DNA of 64,000 nt. Source: Lepisosteus oculatus (Eukaryota > Chordata > Actinopteri > Semionotiformes > Lepisosteidae). The notes below the pieces were generated by a model, which searched no databases, was not told the DNA's origin, and saw nothing but the letters and a program-made list of their open reading frames with translations. The position numbers and the translations under genes are program-made. This document shows positions 37,111-49,300 of this stretch, piece after piece (positions within the stretch are counted from its first letter, which is position 1; every line of letters starts with the position of its first letter). The DNA is taken from NCBI RefSeq assembly GCF_040954835.1, contig NC_090698.1, positions 66,037,284 through 66,101,283 of the forward strand. Direction: 5' to 3'.

Positions 37111-40100
37111 ATATAGTATACCATAAACCGCTACAAAGAAATGTACTATGCGATTACATTTATGTTTGAAAAGTGTATTTTTATTTTATTGTTACTTTTT
37201 TCGCAATGTAACATTTTAAAGATCACATACTGTAGCAGTAAATATAAAAGATTAATACTAAAATATTCAAAAAATATCATATTATATTTTTTATAATGCT
37301 TTTGTTACTAGAATTAATTTTTAAATTTGAGGAGATGCATTATGTAACCGCTGTAAAAAAGGAAAGTGCTAGATACAGTATATTCAAATTCATTGTCAAT
37401 ACCAAGATTAAGTTTACTTAGTAGATATGCATTTTTCAACTGAATGACATGAGTTATTATACAGTTATGTAGTAATAAAGTATGAATTAACTATATGGTA
37501 AATTGGAGGGGGAAAGACTAGCAATAAAAGACTTAAACAGGCTTACTTGCAAATTGCAAAAAGTCACAGAACTTACCAAAGATGCCTTAATATACAGTGT
37601 TTTTCTCACATTTAAAAAGAGATTTGTGAAATTTCTGAATCTCAGCTATGAAATGCTTTGCTCAGTTTCCAAGAGCCATAGTACTTAGCATGGGTTGGTC
37701 CCAGTTGGTTTAGTTTTACAATGTAAGCAATTTTGCTCAGTAACCAAAATCCGTCCTTTGACTTCTTAAGATGACCAGAAACAGAAACACTGAAAGTAGA
37801 AGAAGATAATAAAATGAAAAGACTGATAATAGGTAACTAAAATGGGTCATGCTCACTTTTTGTATTACTGCATCATTTTAAGAATATTTTCAATTAAAAT
37901 GTATGTACTTAGGCAAAACAAAATAATTCAAAATTAAGCCAACTATTGTTCAAACTCAGTATGTTCACAGATGCAACTCGATCCACTTAACCTAGTGGGA
38001 AAACCTGAATGGATACAAATGAGCAGTTTTTGATGTGCCATGTATTAAGAAGCAACTGTTCCATACTAATCTGTTTGAGTCATGGAAGTGATTCTCCATA
38101 GGAGAATCTCCATAGGAGAGGAAATGCATTTATCAGTTTTTCTGTATACTGTATTTGAAAAAAAATTGCCTTTATCTTGGAAATATTTCTAAGATGAACA
38201 GAAACTACCATAAGCACGTTCTTACATGGGAATCAACAACAGTTCTTGCTCAAACTATGCATGTACATTATGTATTGAGGCACTGCGACATACACTATAT
38301 AAAGAAAATAGTTCAGGTCAATGTACAGAGCCTTGCAGGAATCTACATGAAATTTGTGATAAATATGAAGTATCATTCACTTGAGTGTACATGGATTTGC
38401 TTTGCTTTAAACCAAGGAAGGACACAGCCTGAGAGGCCATCTTTGGTTTCAAAATGATTAATAGGTATCTGATGGTTGATACTGTCATAAGTATACGTAA
38501 AAATAAACATTTTATACAGCTTTTGATGAAGCAGATGCAATTTGACTTACAGTATGATGAGGGGTTCAGCAATACTGACAAATGAAAAATATGTAGTGGA
38601 AAAAAACCATTTTGGCTTACTTTTCATCTACTGTTGACAATCTCAACCGTTAAAAGGAAGCTAGCTTTATTTAACTTAAGGCCATGGGCTACCTGCTTCT
38701 GTTCATGGGGTTGGGTAGCATGGGTTAATGAATGGAGCCAGATGACATCTCGTTTCCAGTAAATCAGATTTTATCAGGCAGTGACTCCTGTACGCCAACT
38801 CAGCAACAATAGAAGAACACAGCATTGATTACAGGTTACAAATTGAAGACAGCAGAATAATCTCCTTTAGTACTTCTAGAATTCTGTTACCTGGGAAAAC
38901 TGACTTTTGAAGTGGAAACAAGGTTTCATGGATACTCAGCAACTGTATTATTTAACAAGATTTAAAAAAAATCAACTTTGAGAATGAGGGAATGAAATAC
39001 ACAGTGTGTATGTATAATTAATAGAATACCAACAAATCTGAAATACTGCTTCCCAATGCCACTGGGTATAATATGAATCAGTAAAACATGGCATAAAAAT
39101 ATTTTACATGTATTGGCAAACCGCAACTGACACAAAAAATAAATAAAAGCAAGCGTATGTACACGTTTCTAGGAAAATGTACAGTAAGTTTCGATTCAGA
39201 CGATACACCAACTTGATTACTTGCAGTGGTCCTCAAACTGTTGTGCTCAGAAGGGGAAATTTCAAAGACGTGTCTAATAACAGCACAGCCCGATTTTCTG
39301 ATGCAACTATTCAGTGCGCTTGCACGACGGAAGTGTTTGGAATGCTAAATATTCTGAGTAGCGTGAGTTAGTGTGTGTATTCCGAATTATCTATTTACAT
39401 GCATCTGGTTTTCTCATATTTCGGGTTTATTTCCCCTTACTGTAAGTGTAAACTATCAATTAAATATAAGAAGTTTTGCTTCCCAATACAAACCAAAGAG
39501 CATGATTTTTTGTAATAAACTACTTTTATTACACTTGTTTTTCCACACCCTGGCATTTTACGTTTCTTTAACAACTGTTACTAAAGCCGTACTGTAGCTT
39601 TTACACCAGATCAAAAGCACCTACCATACCTGATATCATACTGTACATACCCCGGCTGTCGCACCTACGCATCCGTTTAACTTTTGTGGCTTGAGCCTCA
39701 TCATGGGCATGAATACGCCCGTTAAGACTCAGGTCTGGGGAACTATTGAGAAACGTCTCACCCCCAATATCTAGAATACCCAGAGCAAGACTGTTCCCTG
39801 AGACTGTATACATACAGTACATGTTGAATTTAATTTTCTTAATACTAGTGGAATATGACGGATTTTGAGAACAGCTCAAGCATTGTTGTTTCCATTCTCT
39901 TTTTAACTACGGCGCCCCACCTGTTTACAAATAACCATCGACAGCTTTGTTTTCGGTACTACGGAAAACAGTTTAGAGTTGTGATGTGCAGATGTGTTGT
40001 ACTATATTAACATTAAAGCAGTAACAAGCGAAAGCGAAAGTATTCCATCAGAAAGACTTCCTAATAGCTTTGGGGTGTCTATCTGACGTTATCCTGCAAT

Positions 40101-40385
40101 TCAACCGCCCATGAGCGTATTGAAGGTGGAGCGACTGCAAAATATAAGTCTAACAGACAAATCAGCTTTCAGAGTTTGACGCTAACAGGGCAACGATGAA
40201 AACACACCAATAAAACAGCAGGGCGGAACCGTATTGCATTAAAGCTAGTTTGTGCCGAGACGGCCGGTTGAGGCACATGCACATACTGTACGCTCGGTAG
40301 GGTAGGCGTATGAAAGGCAGTTCTGTTTTCTGTTTTAAACACATATGACATAAAAGGTAACGTGTAAACCATTCGTGACGAGGAC
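37111..40385. other. Intergenic stretch before NARS1
   Basis: AT-rich DNA without a recognisable exon or repeat family. There is a short tandem of GAATCTCCATAGGA-type units near 38093-38120. The last 300 bases before 40386 are richer in CG and probably hold the NARS1 promoter and 5' UTR; no TATA box is evident. Confidence 0.5.
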
Positions 40386-43300
40386 ATGGCCGACGAAATC
40401 ACTGAAAACGCTGAGGGACTTGCAATCGGTAAGAAGTCACTTTTTTACATTAGCTACAGTAGGTAAGCAACTCTGCGTGTTGCATCATCTTGCGCTGACT
40501 GCAGTCGCCTCTGAGGCGGGTGTAGAAAAGTCTTTCCTTTGAATCAGTTGCGGGGAATTCTTAAGTACTTGATTTCCCCCCCGTAGATCCCGTGGTTTTC
40601 AGATGTTGTGATATTTCTGTATTTTGTTTTCATTTTGCCAGTCACCGATAGCCGTACTTACACACTCGCTTCCCTTGAGATATCAAAGGCCCTCCTGATA
40701 ACGCGCAAGCTCGGTGGTGGCCATTCATCATCAAGTACAGCGATCTACTGTCAACTGCTTTTTTCATATTAAGTAACCTAGAGGATTTTAAAGCTATTCA
40801 AGAGGTAAATATTATGAAAAAGAATGTGTTTAAACCTTATAACACAAAAGGGAGAAAAGGTATTTGAGATTGGAGGTCCCATATGTATAGTATGAACAGC
40901 TAATGTTACCATCTGTATACAGTCTGTTGACATTCAATAAGTAGGTTTCTTCAGCTACGTAGATACAACGTGAAGCAAATATATAGGACTGATTTAGGGT
41001 CTCGGTACTCCGTTGGATTAAGAAATGTAGGGAAATCGTCAGCAAATATATTGTACAGCGCTGGTAAACCGGCTCGAACAACCTGCAATGGTGGTCGTAT
41101 GCGTTACAATATCCTGGTAGTGTCTGGATAAAAGGCAAAAGGTTTAGTGCCTTTTACATGGCACTTGGAACATGGGGGTTGCACATCAGTTACAGGCTCA
41201 CGGGAGAGCTAATGATCTGTTTGAACCATCCTAGTCCGGTTCTTGTCTCAGTGATATCACTGAGATTGCTCCTGTGAATGTTTTACTTATTGCGTCTCAC
41301 TTGGGGAGGTCTAAGCATTCTGCCCCTTGATTTTACTGTGGCTTTTGAGACAGTTCATCTTTCACTGGCTCTCCAGTTCCTGTACACATTCTTGTCTATC
41401 GCTGGTTCCACTCATACCTGACTCATATCTGATCGACAGACGGCTCCTGTCAATCATGGTGTGCAGTAGGGCTCAGTCCTGGGTCCTTTGCTTTTTATTA
41501 TTTATGTTCTTTATATTCTTTCTTTATATTCTTCCTCTCGGTCAGCTTATGTGCAAACATAGTCTTCAGTTTCATTGTTAAGTAGATGATAGTCAGATTT
41601 ATGTTAAAACCTCGGTGCGGTGGCTCTGTGGCTAAGGATCTGCGCCTGTGGCTGGAAGGTTGCCGGTTCGTATCCCGCGGCCGGCAGAGGAATCCTACTC
41701 CGTTGGGCCCCTGAGCAAGGCCCTTAACCCCAACTGCTCCAGGGGCGACGATAAATGGCTGACCCTGTGCTCTGACCCCAAAAGCTTCTCTCCCTGCCTG
41801 TGTCTCTCATGGAGAGCAGGTTGGGGTATGCGAAAAGACAAATTCCTAATACAAGAAATTGTATATGGCCAGTAAAGTGATCTTATATTAACCTCTTCCC
41901 CCACTGATCTCATGACTCTGTCACTTATCCATTGTCTGCGTGACATCAAGCTGTGGTTGACATCACATTCCCTGAAGTTAGTGACAAAACAGAGATTTTA
42001 CTGGTGGGCAGCATATGTCAGTTGGAAAAAAGTTCCCGAGTGCCTGATTCATGCTTTTGTAATATCGAGGCTTGATTTCCGCAACTCATTACTCATTCCT
42101 TAACAGTCTTAACAGTCTCAGTAAGACTTCTGACTCACACTACACTCTGGTAATTTATCACTCCTGCACTTAAATCTCTATATTGGTTGCCTGTAAAATC
42201 AAGTATTCAAAATAACATCTTGTTACTGACTTTCAAGGCTCAGAATAATCCGGCTCCATCATAAATCTTTGAACTCCTTCACATTTACCCTCCCTCCTGT
42301 AGGCTCCACTCAATTAAGGCTGGTTCTTTAGGTCACTGAACCTAAAACTAAATGTTTTCTTGATGACTAAAGTTCATTTTGTCCTTAATGTTATTTACAT
42401 TAAGCTCTCCGGCTCATTTTCAGCAAAACGTTGGTCTGTGGTAAAGATGATGATATTAAATCAGTAGGTTGAATCGGTTTTGTGCCACAACTTAATTCAC
42501 ACGTGAAGAACTTGATTCACGTATGTGTAATGGATTTGCATGTTTTCCAAGTAATGGGACCTTGTGGCTTATACTTAAGTAGTAATGTATTATTGCACAT
42601 TTTTATCAAATATGTAAGAGGTCACAGAAAATAATTTTACTTCATGTGTATGGCAATAGGCTACCACAGTATGTGGTGAACTCAATAATTGTGCATATGT
42701 GTGAAACCATTCTAGAACGGTGCAGCAGTGTGTAAAGTTGCGAAGCTAGATTCCAGTTAACTTGCTCATTCAATTGACCAACAGAACGCTCGAGAATGTT
42801 TTCATCTTTTCTGCTGATACAGGAGAACTGTATGTCTCTGAAAAGGAGGGAAATGATTCTGACGCTGATGGAACGCAAGAGAAGCCTTTTAAAACGGTGT
42901 TAAAGGTAAATGATGAACCTTTTTGAGGTACCTTTGTAGAAAGACTGAAAAACTGCCTGTTTCCGTTCCAATCAAATTTGGCCCAAACAATATTAAAATG
43001 TATATAATTCAACCCACAGGATACGTATTTAATATAGATATTTAATGCAAGCCAAGTCATTACCAATTTCTATCTGCTGATATTATTCTTAACATAACAC
43101 TAGATAACATCTCATATAAAATGGGGCAGGTCAGTGTGGTACACTGTTGCTTGCTAGCACTATGAATACTGACTTTATCTTTGCCAATATGAATTGAATC
43201 CACAGCTATTGATGGTTAAGCAGTACAGAAGTCAAAATTAGTAACAATTTATTTTCATTCTGAGGTGATGAATGATAAAAACTCTATAGCTCGCACAAAG

Positions 43301-46300
43301 TTAAAGAAATCCTTAAGCTTCCTGACTTGTCGTCTTGAGTTTTTTTAGTTCTGCTTATTTGCAAAATACAAATAAGCCATTTGTATCATATACCGGATTA
43401 CCTTATTCACACTGATATTCGTAAAGCACTACAAATTTGTCAAACACAGCATGTACAGCCATAGTTACAATGAAGATATGTCTATAACTTTTTGTGCACT
43501 CAACAGTTAAATAAAAGGTTGAATATTGTATAGGAATGCCCAGTGCTAGTATAAGAGCTTCTCAGAAGTTTTAAATCTATCATTAGCCAAAAATAAAAAA
43601 TGAAAAGGCTTCTCATTGACAAGCAGGAGAGACATTGATGAAGTTTGATTTTTCTTTATTTCACTCAATGATTTTGACAGCTGTTTTGCTTTCAAATCCG
43701 CCTTCAAGACTGTGGCTCTCTGGAACTGTTTCTTAACAGTGATTGTTCTGTGCTTTTTATTTCCTATCCTACAAACGTCTGCATTAAAAGTGGAAATTAA
43801 TGATGAAATAAAAGGATCTAAAAACGTATTTCTTCCTCCCTCATCATTTTCTAGGCCTTATTGTTTCTTGGGAAGGAACCTTTTCCAACCATCTATGTGG
43901 ACTCTCAAAAGGAGGATGAGGTAATGTACCCATGGACTGATGAGGCAGCGCCTGTCTTTAATCAGTGGTTATCCTCTCCCTCAAATTCAGAACGGTAAAA
44001 TTTGCATCTGCTGTATCAAATCCAAAACGTAGGATTTCTATCATAGGGTATGAGCCTTGAAACCAATTAAAATATTTCTCAGACCTAATAATGACGAACT
44101 TCCACAGTGGAGCAGCATGTTGGATCTCGGTATGGGAGACTGGAGTCTCTGTAGTCTTCCTGTGTTTCTCTCGGTATAAGCTGATTGCAGCCTGTCCCAC
44201 CTGCAGCAAAATACTGGGCGCCTTTGTTTATCCTGGTGTTCCTTTCTTCTCTTTCTTCTCTTCACCAGCGCTGGGTTGTCATTTCAAAGACACAGATGAA
44301 GAATGTCCGCAAACTCTGGCAGAAGGAACAGATGAAGAACACCGCTAAAGATAAAAAAGAGGTAAGCGATGGGGAGACTCCCTGTTGGCCTTGATGCATA
44401 GTCGTGTTAGATCAACTAGCTGGGGTGAGATGGTGGTGCAGTTGTTAGCATTGCTATCTCACAGCACTGGGGTCCTTGGTCATCCTCTCCGTGCGGAGTT
44501 TGTATGTCCTCCCTGTGTTCACAGGGTTTCCTCCAGGTGCTCCTGTGGTCCAAAGCCATACTGGTAGATAAATTGGCTCTGGTGCTTGTATTTCTGACTG
44601 TGCGCCCCCTTTGATGGACTGGCGTCCCGTCCAAGGTATATCGTGCCCTGTGCTTGTCGCTGGCCGAGAGAGGCTCTGGCTCCCCTGCAGCCCTTTATAG
44701 GATTAAGTGGTTAGAAAATGGATGGATGTACTGACTCCCGAAGTGGTCTTGCTTGTCCAGGCAGAGGATGCTCTCCGGCGTGAGAAGAACCTGGAGGAAG
44801 CCAAGAAAGTCGTAATCCAGAACGATCCCAGCCTTCCCGAGCCGAAAACAGTGAGTTCTGGAATGCTTTTCTCTGATTTGGGAATCGGCGTCCTGTGGTG
44901 TGATCTTGACTGCCTTCATGATAATAGAACAGCTTTTTTTCTCTTGTGTGATTAAGATGATGAGATAGCATGAGGGAGAATTGTCAATTGTCTGCTCCCA
45001 TTTCCAGCTGTACTGGAGCAACAACGCGTCCTATATCTGGGAAGACAGAAGTTTTGGCTGTCAAGAAATTGCCTCCTACTTTATAAAAGCTACTAGTTCA
45101 GACACACTTGTCTACCATTCCAGTCAAGTGCTAGTACATCTATTAAAATGAAGATGTTTTTTTTACGTTTGTGGCTAGAATGATATTTGTTCTCGATTTC
45201 AGGTAAAGATCCTTCATTTAGAACAATATCGGGATCAACGAGTCCGAGTCTTTGGATGGACTCACAGGCTGCGACGCCAAGGTAAAAAGCCAAGTGCCAA
45301 TTTCCATAATTAGTGACGATATTCTTCTGGTTTTTCTTTTTTTTTTTGTGGTTGCTAGGGAATTAAATTCACTTAAATGCCAGAGCCAGCAGAACTGTTG
45401 TGAATGTACTCTTTTATGTGAAAGAACTCTGTTTTGTATAGATATGTTGCAACATGAGCAGTGAGGTTACATGAGTGGGGTGTGAAATTTTAATAGAATT
45501 AAAACCCCCAAAAATGGTTTCAACTGTCCTTTTTGTAAGCTTGTGAGGGACCGAAGCGGTTTCAAAAGAGATTATTGTTCCCTCTGTTCTGCAGACATGC
45601 AAAACATATCTTTTCCTCAGGACGACTATAGTCTGTTGGAAGTGCAACACATTCTGCTGGGCAGCTTGTTTTTACAGCCGTGGATGGCACCAGGTTATAG
45701 GGAACTTGAGTTTTATTAATTAAAGTAAAATACTGCTTACTAATACACTTCGATGTAGCTGATGCACTGGCAAGTAAAACACTGATGGAAAAATAAAATG
45801 TATGTAAAAGTAAAACAAAAATAAAAGTAAACAAAAATACAAAAATAAAATAAAATAATAAAAGTAAAACAGAATAGGCAGGTCAGTTTTTGACCTGCCT
45901 ATTCTGTGGACATGGAGGTTTCCGTTTTAACAGGTGACAGGCAGCCCGTCAGTCACTGCTTGCAGACATGGAGTTTCTGCCAGAATCTGTAGACCGATAA
46001 TTACTGCCTCTGTCCTCTTCAAAAGCTTGCAACCACATGTCCGTCTTTTCCTAGCGTGTTGAATATCAAGCCTGCTGAAATTCAAATGGTAAAACACAGG
46101 AAGCAATTTGTCCTGCTTATCTATAGAAGCACAAGGACAGTTACAAATGAGAGAAGACTATGTGACCCATTTGGCCCATTTGGTAGTACCTGTGCCTGCA
46201 TCCCATCGTTATTTTGGAAGTCTGGAGAAGTCAATGGAGATCTATGAGCTACTCAAACCCTCTCTAGTAGAGAGATACAGATAGAGGCCAGTGGCCTGAG

Positions 46301-49300
46301 GAATTAAGTTATTTTGTCCTGACAGAAGACTCAGGGGCACTCCTGGACCCTGGGTACTAAATTCTTGTGGTAGAATGTCTGTTTCTGGGTTTCAGTGCTT
46401 CTGTGGTCTCTTTGCTGTGGATTGACAACACACCCCCATTCCTCATCCTTTAAAAGAGATATTACAAACTGTGGCTTTGGTGCTGCTGGGAAGCAGTGTA
46501 TTTCTTTTGGGAAACAGCCTTGACTTAGAATGACTTTCTGTTTTGTTTTTGTTTTTTAGGGAAGAACTTGATGTTCATTGTAGTGAGGGATGGCACGGGC
46601 TTTCTTCAGTGTGTGTTGACGGATCAGCTGGTACGGTATTATGCTCTCACCCCCAGTACGGTTGTCTGACATACTGCAATGCATGACTCTTTAAACCTTG
46701 ATCTTCGGTCCAGAAAGAATAGTGTTACTGTTATTTTAAATAGTCTTCGTCATCACGCAAAGCCTCATGAGACAAGATTGTTAGTAGTGAAACGCCAAAC
46801 TGGATGTTCTTATCCTTCTGTCCTTGATTATTTCTTCCTGGTGAGGAACTAAGGGTTGATTCTTCATCAGGAAGCAGGTTTAAATAATAGGGCCCTGACA
46901 AGAACTGTAACACTACGAGAGATGATGTCAACATCGCTAAAAACATTCTCAGACTGCCAGGCATGTAGATGTATTTTCCTAAGGTTAACATTGCTGAAAG
47001 TGTTTGGGGGAAAAACGTTTGAGATCTGAACTTAGATAAGTTAGCCGTTGTCGACTAATTTTATTCTGGACTTGGGTTACCTTGTTAGGACAGGTGTGAG
47101 TTCTGTCTTGGCTCACCTTCAATAAAACTGTTATTTGATGGTTCGTATCCTATTTATGACACCCCCCCCCTCAAATTACAAGTGTGTTAAAGTAGAATTA
47201 CCCTGCTAAAAGTCAGCGGAACAGGATAATAAGTGCTATGATCTCTTTTTTTTTAATTGAAGTTGTCTTTATTGGTATAAATTGTGAATAGTGGTGAGAC
47301 TTGTTTTGTTTTTAGTGTCAAACCTACAATGCATTGGTCCTGTCCACTGAAAGCACTGTTGCACTCTACGGAACATTGAAGGCTGTACCAGAAGGAAAGC
47401 AGGTAAAACATTGATATCTGCAGATTTTTTTTAAGGGCTTAAGAAAATGCCTGTGAAGTGTTAAAAGATGTACAATATAACAATCTGTGAATGAGTAACA
47501 CCAGTAGCAAGTCTGGCGGAGCTCTTTTAGGTTACAATATTTACAAGGCAGCAAAAACCACAGAATCGTCAGATATCTTACTGAGTCTAATTGATTGCTT
47601 TTTGTAGCAAATATTTGTTCTTCTTAATACCAGCGTTTGTTAATAATAAGCCCCATTTTTCTCCCCAAAACTCCTTTTTTTAAAGTCATACACTTAAATT
47701 TGCATTAAGCATTAGGAATGTGCAATAGATTTTGGTGTTATAAATAAAAAGGAAATGGACCCAGTGTCATAGTTGGCATTATGTAGAGAGTTCAACAGTG
47801 TTTCTAAAATTAATATTTTGTAGTCGTAAGGTTCTAGAACTGTTGTAGGAGCATGGATACCAGCTTGTCTACCCGGACTGTGAGGTGAGATGCCCTTGCT
47901 AGGTGTGGTGGCTCTTGTTTGGCAGGCACCTGGAGGACACGAGCTACATTGCGATTACTGGGAGCTGATAGGATTGGCCCCAGCAGGGGGCGCTGATAAC
48001 CTGCTGAACGAGGAGTCGGACGTAGACGTCCAGCTCAACAACCGCCATATGATGATCCGTGGAGAGAACATGTCCAAGATCCTGAAAGTGCGCTCCGTGG
48101 TCACGCAGTGTTTCCGAGACCATTTCTTCAGCAGGGGATACTACGAGGTGAGTAGAGCCTTGAGCGGAGTTATAAAGGAGAGCAGCTGTCTCGCGTGGCG
48201 TTTGTGAAGCATTTGGAGACACAAGGGCTTTCTGTAACGGTTGGCGCAGATTTAATTGAACAAATCTGTCAGAAGGGCTGGTTCGCATAGGTGTCGGAAA
48301 AAACTGCACAGCAGATGTCCACGGTGACTTGATCTGCTTTCTCCACCAAAATCTCGCAGTGTGTTTTCTCCTCGGAAAATTAAACCACAGTGAGAAATGT
48401 TAAAGGGAAACAACTGCAGTCCCGATTTCCAGTTAAGCATGGAATTGTGAAGTTTGTGAAAGTACTGTTTGCTGTCACAAGCTAACATTGAAGTTCCCAC
48501 GAGTTGGGATGTGAAATGGCGCTTCCTGCTCGCTAGTCGCCACAACGACTAATGTAATGCGATGCGCAGCAGATAAGAGCGCAGACATGTTCCAACGTGA
48601 TTGGGATGCAGAGTTTAAAAATAAGTAGTATTTGTCGGCCAAACTGTCTTGAAATCAAAAAGAATATTTCTGTTGGATTAAAAGAGATGAATTCACAAGC
48701 CTGCTTCTTGACAATGTAATAAGGCCGCAGCAAGTCACCAGAAGTCTTGTTACCTCCGGTGGGGAGCTGCGTCAGCATGCGCAGGCTGCAGAGGAACGCG
48801 TAATAGGTTTATTCCATGCTGAAAAGAGAACGAAAACGCAACGTTTCAGCCGTGGAGCCTTTGTCAGGTGTGACTCTCTTCAGCATGGAATAAACCTAAG
48901 TCTTGTTACCGCGTTCTGAATCGCAGAACACGGCGCAGCACATACTGTACCTGGAAATTTGGTCTATTTTTTCATTTCACCTTTGTTGCGGTTTGTAACG
49001 CACTCATCAGTGCCAGATCTCTCTAAATATAAAAATAGCATTGCAGTTCCCCTTTAATCCCCTTGTGTTCCCATAGATCACCCCCCCCACCATGGTGCAG
49101 ACGCAGGTGGAGGGAGGCTCCACCTTGTTCAGTTTTAACTACTTTGGAGAGGAGGCCTATCTGACCCAGTCGTCTCAGCTCTACCTGGAGACCTGCATTC
49201 CAGCGCTGGGGGACACGTTCTGCATCGCTCAGTCCTACCGCGCCGAGCAGTCCAGGACGCGCCGGCACCTCTCCGAGTAAGATCAAACCCCTTTTGTCTT

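Noticed and set aside
41641-41680. tRNA gene at the A/B-box pair
   Set aside because: The boxes belong to a SINE head. The full cloverleaf and a terminator are missing and the same unit is repeated elsewhere.
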